Source of the DNA: a virus
DNA: 64,000 nt
Reading direction: 5' to 3' (one strand)
IMG/VR virus record: IMGVR_UViG_3300021963_000081
Coordinates: 1-64,000 of that record
This document shows, in pieces, positions 33,372 through 43,200 of the stretch. The notes under the pieces were generated by a model. The model was not told where the DNA came from and did no database searches. It saw only the letters and a program-made list of their open reading frames with translations. A program made the position numbers and the translations under genes. The stretch's first letter is position 1, and every line of letters starts with the position of its first letter.

Positions 33372-36300
33372 ATGGCAGCAGCTGAAAAAACTATATCAGC
33401 ACTTGTTCAGACGCAGTTACCAGACTTCGTCAAAGCAAACCATCCACAATTCAAAAGATTTATTGAATTGTACTATCAATGGTTGGAACAAAATGCTGCA
33501 GCTGGAATATCTAACACTGCAGGCAATACAATCTATCATGCTATGCAGATTGGTGATTATCGTGACATTGACGAAACCCCAGATGAGTTTGTTCGTTATT
33601 TTAAAGATGAATTGTTACCATATTTCCCAGAGAATCCATCACTCGATATTAAAAAGATTCTCAAAAGTGCAAGAGAATATTACAGCAAGAAAGGTAGCGA
33701 AGAATCACTCAAGTGGCTCTTTAAGGCACTTTACGATACTGACCTAGAAATCAACTATCCAAAAGAGCAAATTCTTATTGCTTCTGACGGTAAGTGGAAG
33801 AAGCCAAGAGCATTTCGAATTACTGTCGGTGAATCAAACAAGAACGTTGATGTTAATCTTCTAGAAAAGAAACTCGTTGTCGGTTCGGTTTCAGGCGCAA
33901 CTTGTATTATTGAGTCGGCAAATCGTACGATCGATGAAACAAATGGTAGAGAAATTATTGAGATTTATATCTCAAACATCACAAAATACTTTAATAACGG
34001 CGAAGATATTATCGTAAATTATGTCGATGTAAATGGTATCGATCGCGTTTTCCGCGAACGTATCATCGGAACATTGTCGAATGTTAGAGTTGATTCAAAT
34101 ATTCGCACAGATCCGCGTCAGCGTCGTCGCGGTTTGCTTTATAACGTAGGTGATCCTGTTGTTATTACTGGAGGTCTTGGTACTTCTGCTGAAGCAAACG
34201 ATGCAGCAGCACTCGTTGGTAACGTGACGCGTGGATCTATTGAAGCTGTTACTCCAATCTTTTTTGGCTACGGATATAGAGAACATTATAACACTCAAGT
34301 CGTTGTATTAAGAACGTTAGGTGTTGATGATGATGACGCAAATTCATCCACTGATTTGCGCGTCATTGGTTTAAACACGTCTGCGTGCACATCAAATAGC
34401 CAACGAAATTTCTTAGAAACGATTAATTATGATTTAACATCAATCGAGTTCCTTGGAGATACACTCATTGGATCAGCAAATTTTGCTCCAATGACTCCAA
34501 ATAATGTTAATCTTGTTCTCAATGTTACTGAAGAAGATTACACTGATTATTTCGAAAACTTTGAAACTGTTTGGGCAAATGGTAACAATCAATTCGACGC
34601 ATTGTTTGTCGGTAAGGTTGCAACACCAAATGGCAACACACGAATTAGCGGCACGGTAAATGTTTACAGCACCAATGGAACGGTTTGGGGAGCAGGAACT
34701 CAGTTTTCGTATGAGTTAAAGACTGGTCAAACTCTAAGAGTTGGTGGTGCATATCAAACGATTTCTTCTATTACGAACAACGAACATCTTGTTGTAACAT
34801 CAGCATACTCTTCCACATTAACCAATCAAAATGCTTACAGAATAGGCGTGTTTGCAAATTCAGTCGGTCCTGATGCGACTGGTGGACTTCTCATCTATGA
34901 TGCACAATACTCTGGCACTTTAGCAAACATTTTCTTGGGTTCTGGTTCGCAACTTATTGCAGCAAATAGCGGAAAGACTTGGAACTATAATTCTATAACT
35001 AGTTCTTCTCTTAATGCAAACGCAAATGCAATGATTATCCAGTGTCTAGATTTCACATCAGTTAACACTGGCGGAATCGCTGCAATTTCAGTGATTGATG
35101 GTGGCTACGGATTCCGCGCTGAACCATCATTAGACATTACATCGCATTATGATACGAATTGGTCAGAAGATTATGATTATAATAATTCAACAGAGAAACA
35201 AGACAAATTAGATACTTGGCAAACATTTAAAGATCTTGGATTAATTGCTCACGTTTATATCGATAGCCCAGGAACAAACTATTCAGCTGGCGACGGATTA
35301 GTTTTTGTTGGTAGAGGATATGGGGCAAACGGATATGTGCAGTCTGTAAATGCTACTGGCGCCATTCAGTCTATTATTCTCGACAATCGCGGCGAAGGGT
35401 ATCTTGCAAGACCAGAAGTTTATGTGGAAAGAGCAACAAAAACATATCAAACTTTGACAGGTACTGCAACTGTTAATAATGAAAGCAGAATAGTTGTTGG
35501 TTCTGGTACTTCTTTCTTAACTGCTGTGTCTCCAAGAAACATAATTAAAATCAACGATGAGATTCGTCGCGTTACGACGATCACGAATTCAACTCACTTA
35601 CTAGTAAATACTGCATTTACTGCAAATGCAACATCACAAACAATTTATGAGCAAGATGGAGAAGAAGCCACACTCACTGGATATTTGTTTGGCGATGGAT
35701 TTGTTGAGACAATAGACACCTCTGCTATTGGTCGTGTTCAAGATATTCGACTACTCTATCGTGGTTATGATTATGTCAGCACACCAACGGTTTCTCTCAA
35801 GGTTGTGGATACAGTCGTCAGCCCAATTCCAGATTCTGAGACTCTATACGAACAAGAATACATCTACCAGGGAACTTCACTTCAAACATCTACGTTTAGA
35901 GCAAATGTGAAGTCATATAATCGTACATCAAACCTTCTTCGTTTGTATAATTACTCTGGAACAATTGACACCACGCAGTTATTGAAGACTGCAAACAATG
36001 TTCTTATCAGCGTTGATACTGGTGAAAGAGTTCCAGTTCCTGCTCGCGGAATATTAGTTGGAACTGGACCGTCAACGTTCTATCCACAATCAGTCGCTGA
36101 TCTTCCAAATCCAATGTATTACGGTAATGGTCGCGCGCGAGCCAATGCTCAATTTGCTAATGGTCTAATTGAATTCAATGGGTTCTTCTTAAACACAGAT
36201 GGATTCCCAAGTGCTGATAAGGTTTTGCAAGACGATACGATTTATCACAACTTCTCATACATCATCCAAGCTGAAAAAGATCTAATCGAATATGAAACTA

Positions 36301-38207
36301 CACTAAAGAACATTTCACATCCAGCTGGTCTCATACTTTCTGCAAAGAGAATTGTTTTAAGTGGCGATAATATGGGCGTTGACACTAAATCGAACGCTGA
36401 CGTATTCTTGTCAAAATACGATAGTTCTAGAGTCGGTGTACTAAATTCTCGTTCAAATGTAATCACTGGATACGGAACCGATTTCACGAATAGTATTGGT
36501 GGCGGTTTAGCCAACACCAAAGTCAACGTTGGTGACTTGTTTATTCTAAGTTATAGTGGTGCGTTCTCTGAAAATTCTATTGCAAATGATAGTTCACTTA
36601 GAACTCAAACGAAACTTATTACCGCAGTCAATTCAAACACTGAACTTGCACTTGAAAGTAATTTCATTATTACTGGTCAAGGTCGTATGAACAGTAACGT
36701 AGCATATGCATCGATTACAGGAACTGTTGCAACAAATCCTGCAGTAACTGGAACAGTAACAATTAATCCTGCTCTCACAGGAAATGTTAACGTAAATCCA
36801 TACTTGACAGGAACGGTAAATGTTCTAACGTCGAATGTGGTTGTGGGTAATAATACCATATTCACAACTGAACTTGTTGCAAACGACATTATCACGATTA
36901 ATAATCAAACAAAACGTGTGACGTCGATTACTAACAATCAACATCTTTTTGTTAATTCAGTATTCTCACAGTCAGGTACAGGTAATACAGCAGTTCTTTC
37001 CTCTGCTGTTATCAGTGGTAACGGTACATACTTTATCGGAAACTTAACTATTGGTGATCTTGTTACTGTAAATAACGAAATTAGATCTGTTGTTCTCGTC
37101 GATAGCAATACTTCAGTAGAAGTTAATGCAGCATTCACATATCATGCAGAAACAACACCAATCTATACTCAATCAAACGTTGTAATTGGATCAGGAACAA
37201 ACTTTGATCCACAAATTAACGTTGGTGATATTATCACAATCAATAATGAAATTCGTCGAGTAACAGTTCGTGCAAATGATACCTATCTCGAAACGAATAC
37301 CAAATTTACAAATGCTGGAAACACATTACCGCTTTATAAAGCAAATTCAATCATTCTAGGTTCGGGAACTACATTTACAACACAACTTGCCGCGAATGAT
37401 GTAATTAAAGTCAATAACGAAATTAGAGAAGTTATTGCAATCACTGATAACACGCATCTCACAGTCAATACTCCATTCACATATCGCGAAAGCGGAAATG
37501 CAGTGGTGAAACTATCCAATACTGTGTTTACGATTGCAGGAAATGTTAATACTCTTGCGCAAATGATTGTGGCTGGAGATAATGTGACCTTTAATATCGC
37601 AACCTCGAATGTGTATAAAGCACAAACTGGTAGCGTCCAAGTCTTTACTCAGAACGGTAAGATTGTTGGAACCTCAACTAACTTTAGTACTGGTTTGCTC
37701 GTGGGCGACTTGATTAAGGTGAATAACGAAATTAAACAAATTGTCAATATCTCTAGCGCGACTGTTATGAATGTAAACTCTTCATTCTTGAACGAAGCGA
37801 CTGGAAATCTCCTTTACAAGAGAGCGACCACACAAAATGCGAACGTCATTTCAGTTGGATCAAAGACTATTACAACAAATGTCGCACTTCAAGCGAATAC
37901 TTCGGGTCTTGTGTATTTGATTGTGCCAAACTATAATAAACCAGTCACTATCGCTGGAACTGTTAATGCCAGCGGAATTTATGTAACAGGAAACACCACA
38001 ACACCAAATGTTACCTATTTTGTGGGTAACGTTGCGATTGGAATGAATATTACTGTCAATAATGAAATTCGACAGGTTGTTGCAATTGATAACAACGCTA
38101 ACCTAACTGTAAACCTAGCATTCACGAATGCAGCAGGAGATAAATACCTCTATGCAGTTGAATCATATGACTATAGAGTTCTAACTCTCACCAAAGATCT
38201 CGGATAA
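33372..38207 (+). CDS. gp7-like large baseplate wedge protein with repeat modules
   Basis: A 1611-residue protein. Residues 1-130 carry a conserved cyanophage-type start: FVKANHPQFKRFIELYYQWLEQN, then YHAMQIGDYRDIDETPDEFVRYFKDELLPYFP and AREYYSKKGSEESLKWLFKALYDT. By position between gp6 and gp8 it takes the place of T4 gp7 (1032). From about residue 420 it contains at least eight copies of a roughly 50-residue module (GSGT.F...L..GD.I.VNNEIR.V..I...THL.VN..FT). Similar modules appear in the next two proteins. ATG 33372 was chosen over 33357 since MAAAEKTISALV is a typical start. Confidence 0.78.
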   Translation: MAAAEKTISALVQTQLPDFVKANHPQFKRFIELYYQWLEQNAAAGISNTAGNTIYHAMQIGDYRDIDETPDEFVRYFKDELLPYFPENPSLDIKKILKSAREYYSKKGSEESLKWLFKALYDTDLEINYPKEQILIASDGKWKKPRAFRITVGESNKNVDVNLLEKKLVVGSVSGATCIIESANRTIDETNGREIIEIYISNITKYFNNGEDIIVNYVDVNGIDRVFRERIIGTLSNVRVDSNIRTDPRQRRRGLLYNVGDPVVITGGLGTSAEANDAAALVGNVTRGSIEAVTPIFFGYGYREHYNTQVVVLRTLGVDDDDANSSTDLRVIGLNTSACTSNSQRNFLETINYDLTSIEFLGDTLIGSANFAPMTPNNVNLVLNVTEEDYTDYFENFETVWANGNNQFDALFVGKVATPNGNTRISGTVNVYSTNGTVWGAGTQFSYELKTGQTLRVGGAYQTISSITNNEHLVVTSAYSSTLTNQNAYRIGVFANSVGPDATGGLLIYDAQYSGTLANIFLGSGSQLIAANSGKTWNYNSITSSSLNANANAMIIQCLDFTSVNTGGIAAISVIDGGYGFRAEPSLDITSHYDTNWSEDYDYNNSTEKQDKLDTWQTFKDLGLIAHVYIDSPGTNYSAGDGLVFVGRGYGANGYVQSVNATGAIQSIILDNRGEGYLARPEVYVERATKTYQTLTGTATVNNESRIVVGSGTSFLTAVSPRNIIKINDEIRRVTTITNSTHLLVNTAFTANATSQTIYEQDGEEATLTGYLFGDGFVETIDTSAIGRVQDIRLLYRGYDYVSTPTVSLKVVDTVVSPIPDSETLYEQEYIYQGTSLQTSTFRANVKSYNRTSNLLRLYNYSGTIDTTQLLKTANNVLISVDTGERVPVPARGILVGTGPSTFYPQSVADLPNPMYYGNGRARANAQFANGLIEFNGFFLNTDGFPSADKVLQDDTIYHNFSYIIQAEKDLIEYETTLKNISHPAGLILSAKRIVLSGDNMGVDTKSNADVFLSKYDSSRVGVLNSRSNVITGYGTDFTNSIGGGLANTKVNVGDLFILSYSGAFSENSIANDSSLRTQTKLITAVNSNTELALESNFIITGQGRMNSNVAYASITGTVATNPAVTGTVTINPALTGNVNVNPYLTGTVNVLTSNVVVGNNTIFTTELVANDIITINNQTKRVTSITNNQHLFVNSVFSQSGTGNTAVLSSAVISGNGTYFIGNLTIGDLVTVNNEIRSVVLVDSNTSVEVNAAFTYHAETTPIYTQSNVVIGSGTNFDPQINVGDIITINNEIRRVTVRANDTYLETNTKFTNAGNTLPLYKANSIILGSGTTFTTQLAANDVIKVNNEIREVIAITDNTHLTVNTPFTYRESGNAVVKLSNTVFTIAGNVNTLAQMIVAGDNVTFNIATSNVYKAQTGSVQVFTQNGKIVGTSTNFSTGLLVGDLIKVNNEIKQIVNISSATVMNVNSSFLNEATGNLLYKRATTQNANVISVGSKTITTNVALQANTSGLVYLIVPNYNKPVTIAGTVNASGIYVTGNTTTPNVTYFVGNVAIGMNITVNNEIRQVVAIDNNANLTVNLAFTNAAGDKYLYAVESYDYRVLTLTKDLG

Positions 38208-38210
38208 AAA

Positions 38211-40226
38211 ATGAAAGCATCTATATCTCCATTTTTCGGTAAATTTATTGCTGAGGACGTGAAAGATCACTTTTCAGTAGACTCAAATGCATATATCGGA
38301 ATCGGTCGTTCTTTAGACTTTGGTTCTTCAGTCACGGATGTCGATGAAGTTGTATTTTCAACAGTTGATGAGAACTCAATCTACAGAAACTTAATCGGGT
38401 TAAAAAAGATTCAGCCAAGCGATATGCAGCTCGTCGTTGCTCGCGTAGACTGGACTTCTGGCATCTCATATGATCAATATGAAGACCATATCAATATCTT
38501 CACATACACTGATGTTAATGCTATTGGAACTGCAAACGCTAACGCTAATACAACTCTCGCAGGAACGGCTAACATCGCAGCCTCAAATGTCGCTATTGGA
38601 AATGGAACATCATTCACGAATTATATCTTTCCTGGAGATCAAATCGCTGTAAACTTGGCAGTTAAGACGGTCGTTTCGGTAACAAATAATACACATTTGA
38701 TTGTCAATAGTGCATATGCAAATACTAATACAGGCGGATCAGTCGTATTAGTTCGAAATAATAAGACTGTTGTTGCTAATTCCGCTGACTTTAGTGCGCG
38801 CACCGTTGGCGATGTTATTAGGATTAATACAGATGACAGAGAAATCGTAGCCATTCGAAGCAGCAAAGTCATTTCTCTCAACTCTGGGCTTACTTACTCC
38901 AATTCCAATATTAGTGTCTCAACAGTTTCAAACACATATCCTCTTTACGCAAATAATTTCTATGTAAGAAATAGTCGCGATCAAGTGTTTAAGTGTCTTT
39001 ATGATAACAACGATGCTGTTTCTACTATAGAACCAACCATCGACATTGATGGTCAGCTGCCAGAAAGTCCATTTATTCAAACTGGCGACGGTTATAAGTG
39101 GAAATACATGTACACTATTCCAGCAGGTTTAAAGCAAAAATTCTTTAATACTAAATGGATGCCTGTTCTTACAGATCAAGCTGTTGTGGCTGGAACTACG
39201 CAGGGCGCGATTGATATTATTGAAGTGCTTTGGGGTGGTTCAGGTCATATCGACGGCGGCAATTCTAACACTGCTCGTATCCTCGAGATTACTGGAGCAG
39301 ACGGCGCGAATGCAAATCTTGTCGCGACCGTTTCTGGTGGTGTTATCGCTGGAGTAACGATTCTCAACGGTGGCAACAATTATACTCTTGGAACTGTTAC
39401 TGTTACAGATACGGATAAACTAGGTGCTGTGACTCTTCCTGGAACGGTGAACGTCACGGGAACTACGGTGTATGCAAATACCGCAAACAATCCATATTTT
39501 GTGGGTAATGTCTTTGTAAACGATATCGTCACAATTAATGGCGAGAGCAGAAATGTGGTTACTGTATCTACCACTCAACTCTCCCTAAATGCGGCTGTTA
39601 ATACACCTACGAACACACAAATCGCAACGATCGTACGATCAAATGCTGCTTTTAATATTCAGTTCTCTCCATCCTCTGGTGGGCATGGATCTAATCCTCC
39701 AGAAGAACTCGGCGCTCACACTGTTATGATCTCAACAGAGTTGGTTCAAACTGAGAACGAGACGATTCCTGTAAGCCAGGTTGCTCAATTATTTGACTTC
39801 AATCAGGTCTCGATTATTCAAGATCCACTGTATCAATATGCTAATAATACAACTTATTATGCAAATGGTAACAATCTTCGCGCGACGACAAGACTATTCG
39901 TTTCTGACCCTGGAACATCTAATTTCGTCCAAGACGAAACTGTATTTGTTGGTTCTACGGTAGACGATGCAAATACAACAGGGGTTGCGAACGTCGCTCA
40001 CTGGGATCCGAACGATAACTATCTGTATATAAATAATATCACTGGTGTATTTAATGTGCAGGATCCAGTTAAGGGGTTATCTTCAGGGGTAACAGTTCCT
40101 ATTTTAGAGATCGCAAATTCTGAGATTAAGCCATTTAGTGGAACAATGTTGTATACAGAAAACCGTAAAAACGTTGTTCGATTAGACAATCAAATAGATC
40201 AGATTAAGATCGTTCTATCATTCTAG
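38211..40226 (+). CDS. gp8: gp8-like baseplate wedge protein
   Basis: A 671-residue protein, double the size of T4 gp8 (334). PFFGKFIAEDVKDHFSVDSNAYIGIGRS opens it. PLYANNFYVRNSRDQVFKCLYDN and GDGYKWKYMYTIPAGLKQKFF are gp8 hallmarks. The extra length comes from inserted repeat modules (near residues 120-185 and about 412-476) of the kind in the preceding gene. Confidence 0.85.
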   Translation: MKASISPFFGKFIAEDVKDHFSVDSNAYIGIGRSLDFGSSVTDVDEVVFSTVDENSIYRNLIGLKKIQPSDMQLVVARVDWTSGISYDQYEDHINIFTYTDVNAIGTANANANTTLAGTANIAASNVAIGNGTSFTNYIFPGDQIAVNLAVKTVVSVTNNTHLIVNSAYANTNTGGSVVLVRNNKTVVANSADFSARTVGDVIRINTDDREIVAIRSSKVISLNSGLTYSNSNISVSTVSNTYPLYANNFYVRNSRDQVFKCLYDNNDAVSTIEPTIDIDGQLPESPFIQTGDGYKWKYMYTIPAGLKQKFFNTKWMPVLTDQAVVAGTTQGAIDIIEVLWGGSGHIDGGNSNTARILEITGADGANANLVATVSGGVIAGVTILNGGNNYTLGTVTVTDTDKLGAVTLPGTVNVTGTTVYANTANNPYFVGNVFVNDIVTINGESRNVVTVSTTQLSLNAAVNTPTNTQIATIVRSNAAFNIQFSPSSGGHGSNPPEELGAHTVMISTELVQTENETIPVSQVAQLFDFNQVSIIQDPLYQYANNTTYYANGNNLRATTRLFVSDPGTSNFVQDETVFVGSTVDDANTTGVANVAHWDPNDNYLYINNITGVFNVQDPVKGLSSGVTVPILEIANSEIKPFSGTMLYTENRKNVVRLDNQIDQIKIVLSF

Positions 40227-40236
40227 GTAAAAAGAC

Positions 40237-43200
40237 ATGGAATTTAATATTGATCCATATTATGATGATTTTGAGGATAATGCGAAAAATAATAATTACA
40301 TGCGCATTCTCTTCAAGCCAGGAAAAGCAGTCCAGGCTCGTGAATTAACTCAAATTCAATCTATTCTGCAGAATCAGATTAAGCAATTTGGCGACCATGT
40401 TTTCCAGGATGGCTCCCCAGTTATCGGTGGCAATCTAACTCTCGACAATAAAGTTCGTCACGTTAAACTTCTTGAATCTTACAATAACGTTGATATTGAA
40501 ATCGATGATTTTGATCGCAAGGTTGTTCGCAATACATCAGGTTCTGTGCAAGCAAAAGTTCTAGCAACTTACTTCCCAACGGATGGTGTCCCTACTCTTA
40601 TCGTAAAATACCTCACTGGACTTGAGTTCCAAGATGGCGACGTAATTAAAATTGCTGGAACTACAACTCAAGCCCAATTAATTGCATCCAATGCCAGTGG
40701 ACAAGCAACTGTTGTTTCTATCAACGATGGTGTTTTCTATGTTGATGGATTCTTCGTTCAGGTTTCTGATCAGACTGTTGTTGCTCAGGCTTATGGCGTA
40801 AATGCAAACGTAAAGGTTGGTCTTGAAATTACTGATACAATCGTAGACAGTGAAATTGACACCACACTTCTAGATCCAGCACAAGGATCGTTCAACTATC
40901 AAGCTCCAGGTGGTGATCGTTATCAATTCAATTTAACGCTCTCAACTCGCCCTCTTGATTCTATCGTCGACGAAGCGCAGTTCTTTGAACTAATGCGTCT
41001 TGAAAATGGAATCATTACAAAACAAGTCAAGTACCCAGTTTACGCTGAACTCGAAAAAACTCTTGCTCGCCGCACGTTCGATGAATCTGGCGATTATACA
41101 GTTCGCCCATTCCGCGCAACAGTTCTAGATGGAACTGATGCAAATAACTATACTCTTGCCATTGAGCCAGGTAAGGCATACGTCAAAGGCTTTGAATTTG
41201 AAACGCTCGGCACAATCAAAATCGATGTTGAAAAGCCAAGAAGCGCAGCAGACGTAAAACAATTATCAGATATTGATGTTGATACATCATCAGGAAATTA
41301 CTTGTATGTAACGTCTGTGGTATCACCTGGACAGGGCAATGCGTTTATCAACATTGCATCACTGGAAAAGTTGGATATTCACTGCGGACTATCATCACAA
41401 ATCAATGTTGGTTTGGGTAGTTCTGCCGCAAATGGTTTCATTTACCAGAATACTAAGATTGGTACAGCAAGAGTTCGTGACTTTATTCGTGATGATAATA
41501 GCACTGAATCTATTGTTGATGGAAATGGTGTTTATCGAATTTATCTAACTGATGTGAACATTACTCCAAAAGTTCTGAAGGCTTCTGGAACTCACACATC
41601 AACAACTCTAAACGTGGCTTCTGGGCAATTCTTACCGCGCACGAATGGATTATACACAAACGTCTCAATAACTATTCTTCCAATTAGATTAGATGCTGTT
41701 GAGAATGTTTATGCAACCGCTCTTGGAAATACTTTTACAGTCAACGCTAACAACAACGGCACATTTGCTGGTAAGGTAAGTGTTGGTGATATTGTCCGAG
41801 TTGGTAACTTTGCTAAAGAAGTTACCGCTGTAGCCACAGGTAATTTGACAGTTAACTCAGCGTTCGCATATACTATGGCGAATTCCTCATCAAATCCTGT
41901 CGTTGTTTATAAGCAGACAAATTATTCTCAAAATGTTAGCGAACAAACACGCACTATCGCAAATTCTTGGTGGCAAGCAAACTATGCAACACTTCAAGTA
42001 GATCGTGCATTTGATAATGATGGCGTTCCAGATAGCAACACAGTCTTTCAATTAAACTTTGGCGTTGATGACGCAAAATGTTTAGTTTCTGGTGTTGCAG
42101 TAGCAAACTCATTGCTTGCGAACGTAAACGTAGCAATGAATATTGCTCTCGATTCTAAGTTGATCACTGGCGACACTTATCTATCAGACCCTCAAGATAA
42201 AATCTTCATCTATCAGCTTCCTGGTTCATTCGTAAGAAGAACCTCAATCAATAATGCTGATTATGAATATGATAAGATGGTGATGAATAAGACGGTTTCT
42301 GGTACTCCAGGCGTCTTCGTGATTGGATCTGGTACTCTTGCGGCTGCAGAGTCTATTCCATGGTCTGGCACAACGAGCTCAATTAGAGATAATCTAGTTG
42401 TTTATGTTCGAGACAAGGGTGCTTCCTCAACACCAAACGGATCATTGCTCAATCTAACCTCAGCAAACGTAACAGTCACATCAAATCAGATTACGATCGA
42501 TACTGGCGACGCTGCGCTTCAGGCAATTGATGCTGTTGTTCGTGTTAAATTGAATGATACAGAAGATCTAATTCGCACAAAAACTTATTATGCTGATTCA
42601 TCATTCAGTGCTGATCCGTTTACATATCCAACATCAAATGCGACAGCAAATGTTGAGGTGTCGTTAACTAACCTCGGACATGTTGCATCACTTAATCTTG
42701 CAAACGGTTTGATTTGGCTCTCAAATCCATCGTTCAATGCTGTACGTCCTGGAGATTCAATTTCTCTATTCCTCCCAGACGTTGTGAAGGTTAACAAAGT
42801 TCTAATGGGTAATACAACACATTATCCTGATTCGAATAATGTTGAAGATATTACAGAAAGATTCGTATTTGACTATGGTCAGCGCGACGACAAATATGAT
42901 CACGCAAGAATTATTCTAAAACAGGGTTATGGTTCTCCTTCTGGAAAACTGCTCGTCCACGTTGACTTCTATCATCATATTTTCTCAACTGTTAATAAAC
43001 TATCCTTCTTTGGTCCATCATCATACAGTCAAGATCAATATGATGACAACTTAATTCCTGTTTATGCTGCACAAATAAACGGCAGAATATACAATCTCCG
43101 TGATTGTCTAGACTTCCGTCCATCAAGACCAATTGGAGATGTGTCTGACAGTTTCAATGTCCCAAATATTCCAAATCCAGACTCAACAACTGAATTGTCA

